64,000 nucleotides of DNA. It comes from Dacryopinax spathularia (taxonomy: Eukaryota > Basidiomycota > Dacrymycetes > Dacrymycetales > Dacrymycetaceae). The stretch spans positions 248,001 to 312,000 of the forward strand of contig JBBPFI010000007.1 in NCBI GenBank assembly GCA_037974965.1, written 5' to 3'. Both the position numbers and the translations under genes were made by a program. This document shows, in pieces, positions 22,117 to 33,185 of the stretch. Below the pieces are notes generated by a model. It searched no databases, was not told the origin of the DNA, and saw only the letters and a list, made by a program, of their open reading frames with translations. Position 1 is the first letter of the stretch. Every line of letters starts with the position of its first letter.

Positions 22117-23615
22117 GCCGAAGTATGGAAGCCTTCCGCGGACAGCTCCCTCAGCTGTCCGCAGAGGGCTACCGAGCTCGGTCCAAGCTGGACTTGACCG
22201 GGCTCGACCCCCAATATTAGGGTCTAAGCCCCCATGTACTGCTAAAGTTGGCTTAGGACCCTTGTTTTTGCGAAAAGGAAACCAAATTTTATATACAGCC
22301 ACTTAACATCAGGAGAACAAATTAAACTTTTTTTACTTATGTTTTGCTTTCATATAAATTACCTTTAGTGCCTTTTTTCTTACACTATACTTCAAGCTTA
22401 TGATTGGAACAAAAAGGATTTTGGCTAAAGTTGTCTTTATAGAACAGTGGTATAACCCTATATACATATATGGGACTTTAAGTAAAGAACATAAGTGCTC
22501 ATATCTGATCTGATAGGCTCTATATCCATATTTATTTCAAGGGTATCTGACACAACTTTGGCAGAAAGTCAAACCATATAGGATCTGTGTATCCAAACTA
22601 GCATCATTGTATACTGTTATCAATGATAATAGTAAAATCAGAGCAAAATACCCAAAATCTCAGCTTAATAAGAGTAGTTGCAAAGAAGAGTAGTTGCATT
22701 TATAAGAACAACTAAAGTTATATACCACTCTATTATCTGTTGTTAGGGTTCATCCAATTCAAGCCCTTGCGATATTATGATATAGGCAAGACACTGGATT
22801 TCACTATTTTAAGGGTATCGATATTATCATGGATAGGCAGAGCACCTTGCCTATGGTAAACAGAGCCTACCCTAAGCCAACTGTACAGCCCGCATCTAGA
22901 ATTGCTTCCGATTATAGATAATCATGCCCCCTATCATAGTGTTGTCCTTAGATCTGATCACTTAGGATCTTCCACAATACTTGTAGAGTTGAACTACGCA
23001 TTGAGATTCAAAATACCTATGAACGTCTTCAAACCTCTTGTTACTTTTGATATTGACAGCTTTGACTTGCGATACTCTCTGTGCTTGACTTCCGTGATTT
23101 TTGCGCTCCTTGAACTCATCCCAAATGTTTTGTCACTCTCTTCGGCCCAATTCACAGGTAGCCTTTGTGTCTAGTATTGTGTGTCCTGACATCAGTAATC
23201 CACTTTAGTAATATAAACATCCTTTTCCCAATTCCAGAGTTCTCTGGTCATAAGTACTGCTTTTTTCAGCAGACCTTTTTTAATACGGTAATGAATAATG
23301 CAACTCTACAAAGCAGCTAGATACTTATTCAGGTTTAACTCACTTCTGCATTATATTTAGCAAATTTAGGACACATTGAATTATGTAATGAGGCCAGAAA
23401 CTACTTATACAACAGATAACTTAAACAAATATTACTATTTCCCAATTTGTTCTTTCTAATAAGCGGCCGCACCAGGTCTTTAAGTTATCCATAAAATATT
23501 CGTTATGCACTGGGGCTTTGGCCTTTTTGCCCGGTCGCTCGCCGGGTCCTAGGGTTCTTGGACCCTAGATGGACCCCGGAGTCGAGCTGTCCGCGGGAGG
23601 CTTCCATACCGAAGC
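22117..23615. repeat. Inverted repeat pair flanking an AT-rich island
   Basis: The segment 22117-22147 and the reverse complement of 23585-23615 agree over about 25 of 26 bases at their inner side (core GTATGGAAGCC, then CCGCGGACAGCT). The left arm itself forms a hairpin with a 10-bp stem (GCGGACAGCT and AGCTGTCCGC, 22137-22161). The arms are GC-rich while the interior is AT-rich, so this looks like a short transposon or a footprint of one. Confidence 0.55.
22230..23460. other. AT-rich non-coding island
   Basis: About 1.2 kb of strongly AT-rich sequence sits inside an otherwise GC-rich region, with no long open frame. Within it, CTTAGG/CCTAAG ends (TTGGCTTAGG at about 22248 and CCTAAGCCAA at about 22870) form a second inverted pair about 630 bp apart. 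It could be a decayed non-autonomous element of foreign base composition, possibly nested. Confidence 0.5.
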
Positions 23616-23779
23616 CACATTTGCCTCCGATGTTGTTGTGCTCAGCTGCGCAGCTCGCTCAGCCCAGGAGGTGAGCGACGGACATGAGCACAGAGCTTGA
23701 CAGGATGCCGAACCGGCTTGACCAGCGCCTTCCCTAACTGCTCCTGGTACATCAACACCTTGACTGCATTGTATTCCTT

Positions 23780-25203
23780 ATGGCAAAACTACCGTCTAGT
23801 TGGCAACTTCCGATCTCTTTGCTTGGTATCCAGTATTCGCTGCTGGAAGAGGAGAACAATGCAGAGCTTGCGGAGGATATGGACCAGTATTTGGTTGAGG
23901 TGGAGAGCGTCAGTGGGTTGTGTCAACTTGGTCAAACGCTGGTCTCTTTGGGGCTGGAATCTCGGCTCTTCTCCCAGCAGTTTGGGCGCCGAGGACCGTA
24001 CAACCAGTTTCAAAAGTCAAGAGACTGGTTTACGACATCCCTGCAATGGCCAGATCGCTGGTTCAGATCCACATACCGGTGTGCCCTGTTTGTGTTTGCG
24101 CTTATTGACCAGTGTTGACCACACATCTGCAGGCTTAGTCGGACCACTTTCGATCATGTTGTTGCATTACTAGAGGAGAATCCCATCTTTATCTCAACTG
24201 GCCGAAAGCCTCAGCGACCAGTACGCTATCAGCTGGCTTGCTTTCTATATCGGTTTGGTGCTCGTGGATCCGACACACTGGCAGTGGCCCAGCGGCTCAG
24301 TATTGGACATGGCACAGTATTCCTATATTGCCGACGGATTTCACGGGCTTTGAGGGAGCTGAAGCACCGATTTATAAGATGGCCTATGCCTGGGTCAGAG
24401 CGACAGGAGGTGTCCGACCAGTTTTCGGAGGGACTGGGGCTCAAGCATTGTCTGGGAGCAGTGGATGGAACGCAGATCCGACTGGTCAGCTGTCCAGTTG
24501 TGGATGGGACTGTCTTTTATAACCGCAAGAAGTATTTTTCGGTATGTCTACTGGTCGTTAAGCCTTCTTGCCAGCTGAACCAGTGTAGATCAATGTACAA
24601 GCAGTGTGCGATGCACAAAAGCGGTTTATATCCTATGAAACTGGTTGGCCGGGCTCAGTAACCGATGTGACAATATTCAAGAAATCGCAACTTTGGCTTC
24701 ATCGGCCCTCTCATTTTGAACCTCGCGAGTTTATACTGGCAGATATGGGTTATCCCACAACACCATACACCTTACGTCCCTTTGCCGATACGAATCTTGG
24801 ACCAGTGGGTTCTGCTGAAGAATCACGGCGAAAGTTGTTCAACCGTCATTTAGCAAGTCAGCGGATTGTGATAGAGCATGCGTTCGGCGATCTCAAGGGC
24901 CGCTTTCGCTCTCTTTGCGACTTGGGCACGATGGATAACATGGAGGAGGCTTACAAGGCAGTCGAAGCAATGCTGGTCTTGCATAACATATGTATCATTC
25001 TTCAGGACCGGCCAGAACATATTGAAGATTTTGAGCAGATACTGGAAGAAGACCAGGATTTGGAGAGCATGCTGCAGAGCGCACGGTGGGAAGCGGGACT
25101 TGGAGGTGAAAGTCTGGTTGGAAATGACCAGCAGGAGACAGATGCACAGTTGCGCAGTGCAGGTCAACGGTTTCAACTGAAGGTACTAAACAAACTGTTC
25201 TAG
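23780..25203 (+). CDS. PIF/Harbinger DDE transposase (HARBI1-like)
   Basis: The nuclease of the element. Three exons (23780-24078, 24133-24541, 24589-25203) close in frame to 440 residues, a normal length. The region DHVVALLEENPIFISTGRK leads into a helix-turn-helix-like part (LAVAQRLSIGHGTVFLYCRR). The DDE_Tnp_4 core follows: GAVDGTQIRL (first Asp), WPGSVTDVTIF, ILADMGYP (second Asp), and RIVIEHAFGDLKGRFR (Glu). All three catalytic residues are present and the frame is unbroken, so the gene may be functional. Both introns contain the ACTGGT/ACCAGT motif; in the second, a copy lies directly before the 3' splice site. Confidence 0.9.
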
Positions 25204-25206
25204 CAA

Positions 25207-26544
25207 CTACATCTGTAACTTCTTCAGAATCAAAGCTTTTGCTTGTTCACGGAGATCCGGATCTAGTGACTGGTCTCTGAGAAGATCTCGAGCCAGCATT
25301 ACTTTCTCCCGCTCCGCTTCTGTATGTGCCCGTGCTCTGGCTTCATCTTCCAAGCGCTGCTCACGTCGCTCCAGAAGTTCCAGGCGGGCACGATCATCAC
25401 TGGTCTTCTTCTCTAAGAAAGCGGTGTTTGCGGACAGGAAGTCTCCAAGATGAGCTGATCCAGCCATTCCACCTCAACCTCGCTGGACTCGTTTGTTCTT
25501 GAATTTGGGTTCTGGGACCCCTTTGATCATTGACGGTTTGGTTGATACCCGTTTCTTCTTCCCCATGGCTTCCGCTTCTGGTTCAGTCCGCTCAGAGCTA
25601 TCACTGAGACTCTGCACTTCCGGAGAATCACTGAGGTCGGAGAGTGGGGCATTGGATGCCACTGGTTTATCGCGATGGTAGTTCTGCTTGATCCCCAAAC
25701 TGGTCCGTACATGAGCAGCCTGACCAGTAAGAGATGCTGGTTGACTTATGTCTGCAGGAGCATATCATACCAGCCTAGCTGATACCACTGATGTGCAACC
25801 GCTGGTGTTAGATCACCCATAGCTCGACCCTGCTGTTTTGCCTCCAGTATTCGCTCCTCATACTTCTGAAGGGACCGCTTGTGCTTCACTGCCTCACGAT
25901 CTGCTTCATCGATGTCCGAATCTAGCTCTGATCCACCATCTGACACTGGTCCGACATCACCATCTCCTCCACCAGTATGCTTCTCGAGTGCAATGATCTC
26001 TCGGTATATTGTAAGCAGCCGACGGAATTTGGACTTGAGGGAGATGTGATCTCGCTGGTTCTGAAAGACATCTCACGACATCTGCAGTTCACCCATAAGT
26101 TACTGGTATTGTTTTTTTACTGAAGCGTACCCGTTTGAAGAATGCTGTCTGATTGACCAGATACTGCTCATGTCGCTCCGGATGGTCTGTATCACACATC
26201 CACGTGAGCATCTGCGTGATTTGCTCATCGGTATATGGTGATGCTGCTTGTGTGCTACCCTCTTTCTTCACCCGCTTTGCCTGTTTCCCCTTCTTCACCT
26301 CCAACTGGCGCTTTACTCCGGCATGCTCCCTCTTATCAGCCAGACCAGTGTAGTTTCCTGGGTCAAACGGCACTGGTGCAGTTCCAGCATTCTTCCGTGG
26401 TGAAGTACGAGTTCCTGGTGGCTTTGTGATAGGTGCAGGGGTGTCTTGTGTTGACGATACAGCATATGGGCCAGGGGATGATGAGGCAAAGTGGGTGGTA
26501 GGCACATGAGATGGTGTCATCATTCCGGGACTCATATAGACCAT
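25207..26544 (-). CDS. Harbinger ORF1-like accessory protein
   Basis: Minus-strand coding pieces run from 26544 to the stop at 25207, convergent with the transposase and only 3 bp from its stop codon. In order: a Pro/Ser/Thr-rich N-terminus; a basic stretch (KGKQAKRVKKEG) and a helical block (SPYTDEQITQMLTWMCDTDH) in 26089-26544; a second helical block (KSKFRRLLTIYREIIALEKH, then QKYEERILEAKQQGRAMGDL) in 25746-26050; a Ser/Glu-rich linker with basic patches (25490-25690); and a C-terminal coiled coil (RLELLERREQRLEDEARARA). PIF/Harbinger ORF1 proteins are Myb/SANT-like DNA-binding partners of the transposase. The first helical block could be such a domain. The splice joins do not all close cleanly, so the model is approximate and may be damaged. 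Confidence 0.6.
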
Positions 26545-27082
26545 CTATGTACTGATCAGGTTACGTTCCCACTGAGTAGACTGTTCTACATACTGGTGGC
26601 GCATTTGTACTTGTATACCAACCAGTATATGGCTGTCTTTCACCCGCGTACTGTTCCATGCGAGCATCAGATACTGGTCAAGATACTGGGACAACAGGAT
26701 TTTGATTGCCATGAGAGCTTTACCTCCGCAAGGCTTGGCAATCTCGCGCAGTTGCTGACACTCTGCTCTGTTCATTTCTTAAGGTGTGCGAGGCATCAGA
26801 TCTGTCATGGAAGAAAATTTGCTCCGAAGTCGCAATCTGAGCACCCTCTTAGAATTGAGCAGGGCTATTAAGTTCACCGTCTGTGGAGGGAAATTTCTGT
26901 GGCTGTTCGCTGAGCTTCTTGTGGCTGTACCCTCAAACGGAGGTAAATCACGTCGATTTTTACCCGTCAGACCTGGTCCCAAGGTCCCAGGAATTGACCG
27001 CTCATGCTCTTATGTGCTGTAGCTTCAACGATCCGGATGAGTTTTTGCCATGAAGTGGAATTTGCTGCCTGAATGGGCTGAT

Positions 27083-27316
27083 TTATTGGCCTTCTTCTAG
27101 CGTGTTGGGCAGACTGTACATGTAGTCTGTCGCTTGGGCGACATGAAGGGAACGGGCAGCACGTGACTTCGCCCAGAGCGCAATCTCCCTGCTTTCACGC
27201 CTCCCACATATACTTACCTGCCTTTCAGCACCCACAGCGAGGTAATTACCGTCCATACTTACGGCATGGAGGGTTGCTCTACCCTGGTTGACATCGAAAG
27301 GGAAAAGTCCGAACAA
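27083..27316 (-). pseudogene. Possible WD40-repeat gene remnant
   Basis: A minus-strand stretch reads ATLHAVSMDGNYLAVGAERQ and ends at a good GTAAGTAT donor. The pattern (His, Ser, Gly-Asn-Tyr-Leu-Ala-Val-Gly) resembles a WD40 or related beta-propeller blade. I could not extend it into a full gene on either side, so it may be a fragment left by transposon insertion. It may also be chance. Confidence 0.25.
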
Positions 27317-28014
27317 AGGGGCCGCTAACCAGTACCCAGTAGTGCAGGGCTGTCAAGATCAAATGAAATCATTAGGCCAGGCGGGAAGGCATGATGACAC
27401 GGGCAACAACGCGAAGCGCAGAAGGTAGCCATAAGCTCCCTAAAAGTCAGGTTCACGGTACCTTGATAGGTTGTCGGAGCCAAAGACATCGGAGCAAAAG
27501 GAATTTTAGTTGTGCAGAGATTTGAAAATGTTAATCAGGCAGGCTTCATCCCCCGACTCGGAGACTGTTCCTTTCCTTTCCCGTAGCCTCTGACGTGATA
27601 AGCTAGAAAAGAAACAGAGCTCCGAAAAACGTCCACCCGCAGGAGAGGGGTGGACGTTTCCCAGCTCTGTGACTGGCAGAAAGGGTCAGCGAATAGCAGG
27701 TCGATGGCAGCAGGTCAATCATTAACGACCACAATCTTGCTCGCACGTGAACAGCCAGAGTGGCCTCCAGCATCGAGACCTGTGAGGATGTCTGAGGTTG
27801 GAACATCGGTCACAAGATGCGACGTAATCTTCAGGTCGCATTCGAGGTATTCGCCGTCCGACATTCTATGAGATCCTCGCCAAATCGCCGTGAGAACCGT
27901 ACAAGCGGGAGGATTTGCACACCCCGGCAGAACTGAGAAGTGAACGTCCTTTATTGCGTATGTAGTTGGGTATATGCTTCATCGTAGGGGGTATATGCTC
28001 CACAAGTCGATGAA
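27317..28014. other. Spacer between Harbinger element and GUP1
   Basis: No supported gene. It contains an imperfect hairpin (listed separately) and the 3' flank of GUP1. Confidence 0.4.
27615..27669. repeat. Imperfect 55-bp hairpin
   Basis: The inner arms AAACGTCCACC (27627-27637) and GGTGGACGTTT (27649-27659) pair perfectly over 11 bp around an 11-nt loop. Outer arms CAGAGCT (27615-27621) and AGCTCTG (27663-27669) extend the stem. Confidence 0.6.
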
Positions 28015-30487
28015 CTAGCATCGACGGTATATGCCCTGCCGCATCTCTTCTTCCCTGTACCAGCGAAAGCAGGTCAGCATCCGAAGCTCGTTGTGTTGCA
28101 CAAGAAGTGGAGCGGCGTAGTAACAGCCAAAGAGGGAAAGAGAGCTCCAGATCAGGCCTGGTTGGGGGAAAAGGATGTTCCGGTTTGGAAGTTGGCAAGG
28201 TGGCCTGGGCCAGTCGCGCGGGAACATGAATATCCGGGGGATGCCAAATAGAGACATTATGTGGCCGATGACAACATCCAGCTTGGAGAGAAAAGGAGAA
28301 AAAGAACGGGAATCAAAGCGGCCACACACCTATACTCAAACATAACCTGCGTAGCGATGAACAAGCACCCCACCGCGAACAGCATGAATCCCAGCCCGTC
28401 CCACGACCCCACCAGCTGGGACCAGAGGTACTTCGTCCCGTCCGTGCCGAGGACAAAACCGACCAGGTTGGCAGACATCATCATGAGTATGTTGAATGCT
28501 CCGCCGAGGGCGGCGACGTGTCTGTACCAAGGGGTGTGGCCGTACTGCGTGTGTCGTCAGTCTCGAGAAGTCCAGGAGGGTGGGTGGGGAGGGGCCGAAG
28601 GGGGAAGAGGACGTACTTTGTTGTACGGCAAGAGCCGCCGAGCTGTCAGCTCGGGAATGAGGAAGATCACGACCAACCAGCCCCATGCGAGCAGCTTGAA
28701 AGAGAGATCATGCCACAGCGCCACGAACGTGAACACGAGAAAAGCGGCCAGGAGCGCCCGGTCCGAGCCTCCCACGGGTATGTAGATGTATCTGATGAAA
28801 CAAGCGACGTAAGCGATCATTCTCACTCATCGATCAATTGATCAGGTTATCCGAACAAACAGAGGCAGAAGGGCAGGGGAGGAGAGGGTGAGAAGAGGGA
28901 AGAAGAAGGGAAGGGCAGAGCGTACCGCACGATCCATAGATTGTAGCTCCTATGCCACGACCTCCAAAACCCCAGTGCAGAATAGTTGTTCGCCATGCAT
29001 CGGATCATATTCTCCGGCGGGTCTACGCCATCCGCTAGCGCCCAGAGACGGAAGAAGCGCCATGGGATCAATAGCTAGGCGCCGGATCAGCCCATCAATC
29101 ATTTCTCGCTTGCGATTTCGGATAGAAGACGTGGAAGGAGGGTGGGATGGAAGTGCGGGTGGAAGGTAGAAGAGGGATGAAGGGTGAGGAGAGGGGGCGT
29201 ACCTTGAGCCAGACGATCATGAGGTTCCAGAAGCCTATCAAGGCTAGCTCGACGGGAGTGTTGCCCTTCCAAGCGTGCGTGTCTTTGATCGCCACGACAG
29301 GCATCGTATGCAGGATGAACTCCATCGTCCCGAGGCAGAATACGAATCGGAGGAGGTACTTGCGCACGTAGTCGGGAGCCGTATCGGGCGTTGGGGCGCT
29401 CCTCATCTGCTCGTCGCCGGCGTTAGGCTATGACTCCGCCAGCAGGGGGAAGGTGTGGAGTGGAGGAACGCACCTGATGCAAGTAGTCGTTGAATGTGAT
29501 TATCGGGCCTGCGATGTACAGCGGCGGATATAGGATGTAGGCGAGGTAGTTGCCCAGGGTATAGGATGCGAGGGTATGCGGTGTCGTGACCCTTGCCTTT
29601 GGGTCCAGGAGGGTCGAGGAGGTCTCAGCGGCCTGGGAGAAATTGGCCCATCGCCAGTCGAGGTTGAAGGAGATGATCCGGAGCATGGTTATGTTGAAGG
29701 AGACGTGCCATCGCGGGTAAAACCCTCTCCAACCGTCTAGCGGAGCGAGTGAGGTGTGCAGCGCAGCGAATGAATAGCCTTCGTTTATCTCGTTGGCGAA
29801 TAAGACCACTGCGCAGAACGCCCAAGTGTATACGGCGAGCACCGGGCCCCGCGGGGGCAGAGCTTTTACGATCCAATAATTCGCGAGCAGAAGTGCATAT
29901 ATTTTGATGATGGACGTTCCATGTAACGCCGACAGGAGGAGGAAGGAGGAGATCAGGTGGAAGGGGAGGAAGTGAGATCGACCCTGAGGTTGAGGTTCGG
30001 ATTGAGGAGGCTGAGGCTGACTAGGAACCAGGTACCGCGCATAGATTCCGCGTAAGAAGAAGTACGCCCCCACCAGCCCCAGAAGCGCGGGGATATTTGA
30101 CCGAAACGACCGGTATTGGCCATCAGAGTCGTCCTGCGTCAAAAACAAAAGCGAATATAAATGAGCGTGCGGTCTCGGCCAGGCACGATAGAGAAAAAAG
30201 GTACCGACAACGAGTAAACCGGGGATGTAGGAATCGGACAGGCGCGGGCGGAAGAGCGGATAGTTTGGGTTCCTGGCTGCGTAAGAGATAAATAAATCTT
30301 AAGATAAACAGGCTCGGGAATGGGCAAAGAGGGTTATTTTGTCCTTACGTGTGTTAAGGTGTGCCCAGGGGATATAGAGCATCCAAGGGACGACGAGGAG
30401 GAAGGCGATTGCGTAGAAGATGAACTCTGGTGTGCGCCACCTTGGTGGACCGAGCGTCATCGGCTCCCGTCCCACCATCATCGTCAT
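28015..30487 (-). CDS. GUP1: GUP1-like membrane-bound O-acyltransferase
   Basis: GUP1 is an ER MBOAT enzyme that remodels GPI-anchor lipids by adding a long-chain fatty acid. Seven exons (30349-30487, 29474-30276, 29203-29406, 28926-29074, 28617-28791, 28330-28544, 28015-28054) close in frame to 574 residues, a normal length. Many membrane segments are visible. Family blocks include [35 protein letters not shown], the MBOAT signature [20 protein letters not shown] with YIYIPVGG, and VALWHDL, which carries the conserved active-site His. An in-frame ATG at 30460 is an alternative start. It is divergent from the Zn2Cys6 gene with about 290 bp between start codons. Confidence 0.92.
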
Positions 30488-30779
30488 CGATCAGCAGTGA
30501 ACGGGGCAAGTAGTAAAGGACTGTCACAACAACTTGAACTCGACCCACCACTGCCAACTCCTCCCCCTCTCGCGCATATAATCTCCGACAGCTCCCTCAC
30601 CGCTCCCGCGACTGCTCCCGCCTTCATCGGTCCAATCCCAGGGCAGGGCAGGCACCCGCGACTTCCTCCAACGCGTACGCTCGACTTTAATCATCTGCTA
30701 AGCGAGGGTGCGTTGCCTCCGCCTGATTTATCCACCTCGCTTCCCCTTACTACTCCTCACCCCCCCATTGAATATTATT

Positions 30780-32679
30780 ATGATATATTCTAGCATTCCC
30801 AACGCCCATTCCTATCCCTCCATTCCCGCTAACCCCGTTCCTTATATTCACATCTCCTCCCCAGGATTAACAGGCTTCCACCCGGGCTCATTCAACCTCG
30901 ACGCGTTGTCCCCCACCGGCTCCACCGGCGGCTCCTGTTACCCTGCATATCATCTGTCTGGCAATCAATCCGCTCCAATCATCGTCCCGCCAAACCCCTA
31001 TTCGCTCCCCAGCATCGCAGTCTCAGTCCCTGCGCTCTCGGAACCGACTGATCAGCCAGGCAATACTACAATGAGCGAACCGCCGCCGAACGACTCGGAA
31101 GAGCAGCGGCGTGCTGAGGATCGACAACAGCTACAACGGCAGCAGCAACAACAGCAGCAGCAGCAGCAACAACAACAACCGCCGCAGCCACCGACCTTGC
31201 ACTTCCCGCTAACGTTGTCGCACGCGACGTCTTCCTCGAACTCGCCTCAAAGCGTGTCGGGTCCGCTCCCACCTCAACCACCACCATCCCTCACCCATCC
31301 ACAAGGGTTCACCCTCCCACCCCTCCCGCCACACGTCATCGGCCCCACCGACGCCCAATCCCAATCGCATCCCTACCCTCTCCTTCCCCCATCAGCTTAC
31401 GGCCCCATCCCGCCCTCCCGCAAACGTACCCGTTCGCCCTCCGAAGCCTCTGCCTCGGAACAACAACAACGCACCTACGCCGACCTTCCCTTTCCGGACG
31501 CGTCCCCCTCTCAACTCGTAGCCGAGAGCAGCACCCGTCCACGCCGAGCGTCCCTCCCAACCGGCCGCTCAGGAACACGAGTATCGCTCGCATGTGTAGC
31601 CTGGTACGTAGCACGGTCCCTTAGTTTGCCCCCCGAGTACCTACTCACGCCTTGTCTCGTGCAGCCGAAACAGGAAAATAAAGTGCAACGGGGAGAAACC
31701 GATATGCGAGAACTGCGTGCGCAGGGGGACGATATGCGAATACGACGCCCAACCTCGCCGCCGAGGGCCAGATAAGAACCCCGGAGGCCGGGTGCGCAAA
31801 AAGGAGCTCGCGGCAGCGCAAGCTCTCGCCATTGCCGAGGGTCGTCCTCCGCCCGTCGGATCACCAGAGGATGAGCCTGAGAGCCCCAAGCGCCGGAGGA
31901 GAGCAGATACAGGTCCGAGAGAGGGAATGGTGCCTGGCTTACCGCCAATGCCTCCATACCCGTACGCCCCGGCCGGACACCCGGCATACGCAGACCCGAG
32001 GTTTGGGCTGTATGGCGCCGCCCACCCGCCGCCACCTCTGCCGCCGCATATGGAATATGGGTACGGACCCCCGCCGGGGTATCTGTATCATCCTCCGCCC
32101 CCGCTTCCGCCTGTTGCGCAGACGAGTGGGAGGGAGACGATCAGCTGGCTGCCGCCGCCGTTTGAGGGGGAGATGCAGAGGCAGGATCCGAGGCGGAAAG
32201 GTGGGGTGGAGATGGAGGTGGGGATGGGGATTGAGCGGGGTCCTGAGCCTGCACCGGAGCAGGGGCAGGGGATAGAGCTGCATTCGGAGAGTGTGAGGCA
32301 GCCGCAAGAGCCGGAGCTGTCCGCTCCACTGGAGCAGGAACGGCAGGTGGGGAGGGAGATGGAAGAGCAGAGACAGGAGACGCTGGCCAACAGCGCGCAG
32401 GACGACCCAGCTCAATCCGCTTCTGCGTCGGCTCCGCCCGAAGAACGGCCTGAAGGGGCCCCGGAAGGACAGGGACAGGGTGAGGGACAGGGTGCAGACC
32501 CTACCACTTCTACGGCCCCGACAGGGACAGCTCCAGCCTCGGCAGAAGAGAACGACCGTGAGCCGGCGGCAGCCAGCAACACTGGCCCTAAAACCCAGGC
32601 AGGGGAAGGGCAGGGGATGGAAATGGAGATGGGGTTGCAGGCTGATCCGGGGGCTGATGCTGATGCTGGGACGATATAG
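30780..32679 (+). CDS. Zn2Cys6 fungal transcription factor
   Basis: A probable nuclear DNA-binding regulator. Two exons (30780-31603, 31665-32679) close in frame to 612 residues. The binuclear zinc cluster spans the intron: CVAC, then RNRKIKCNGEKPICENC, then RRGTICEYD, giving the six Cys in C6 spacing at about residues 272-300. A basic linker follows (RRRGPDKNPGGRVRKK). The N-terminal half is Pro/Ser-rich with a pure Gln tract (about 31137-31190), and the C-terminal half is Gly/Glu/Gln low complexity; no fungal-specific TF domain is seen. The start is uncertain. The sequence upstream (30488-30790) is open in another frame, so an additional first exon is possible. The target is unknown. Confidence 0.8.
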
Positions 32680-33185
32680 CCCGATCCGTCTCTGTCTTCA
32701 GCTTCTGCACCTGTCAACCAAACCGCTCTTGCCGGACCCCCTCTCTGCTCACCCGTTACTGCGCGGGAAAACGGACTGTGATCACGACCGCGACGGTGAT
32801 AATTATGCATGCCATCCCTTATAGAAGGCAAAAAAGTAGATTACACACTGAGATGTTGTACAACTGTAGCATCCTGCATCGCATATACTGTAGAAGAGGA
32901 GAAGACAGAATATATATGCTGCAGCCTTTTGCCCCGCATATGTGCGTACCGGTTGGATCGGCCGGCATTCTCCGGATGTCAGGGTCAGGGATCGAGCATC
33001 AGGCTGGCGCGCGAAATAGGAAGGAGGTCGCGTGAGCGCACGTTCGCGCCGTTCCGTATCCTCTGCAGCAAACAAGTCCAGCATATGGCTGTCTATCGCT
33101 CATAGCCTCATAGCCTCGTCTACAACTCCTTTCCTACTAGATAACATCTTGCAAGGCGACAGGAAGGTAGTGAGGGGACGAGAAG
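32680..33185. other. Spacer between the Zn2Cys6 gene and the Maf gene
   Basis: Tandem-gene spacer with the Maf-family promoter. Nothing else recognised. Confidence 0.5.

Larger units (their letters stand above)
23883..27335. repeat. ACTGGT/ACCAGT motif dispersed through the Harbinger element
   Basis: By eye I find about 24 copies on the two strands between 23.88 and 26.68 kb, where about one or two would be expected by chance. They lie in the transposase exons, both its introns, the minus-strand gene and the terminal spacer. One more, followed by CCCAGTAG, is near 27330. Confidence 0.85.
23700..27345. mobile_element. PIF/Harbinger-type DNA transposon
   Basis: A HARBI1-like DDE transposase (plus) faces an ORF1-like gene (minus), the usual two-gene layout of PIF/Harbinger elements. 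The hexamer ACTGGT/ACCAGT occurs about two dozen times between 23883 and 26680, with one more copy near 27330, and marks the extent. I could not find matching terminal inverted repeats or a TTA-type target duplication, so the ends are set only by the genes and motif. Confidence 0.8.

Noticed and set aside
23700-27345. Terminal inverted repeats of the Harbinger element in the 22.1/23.6 kb arms
   Set aside because: Those arms frame the AT-rich island, and both lie on the left of the transposase. No copy was found near 27.3 kb.
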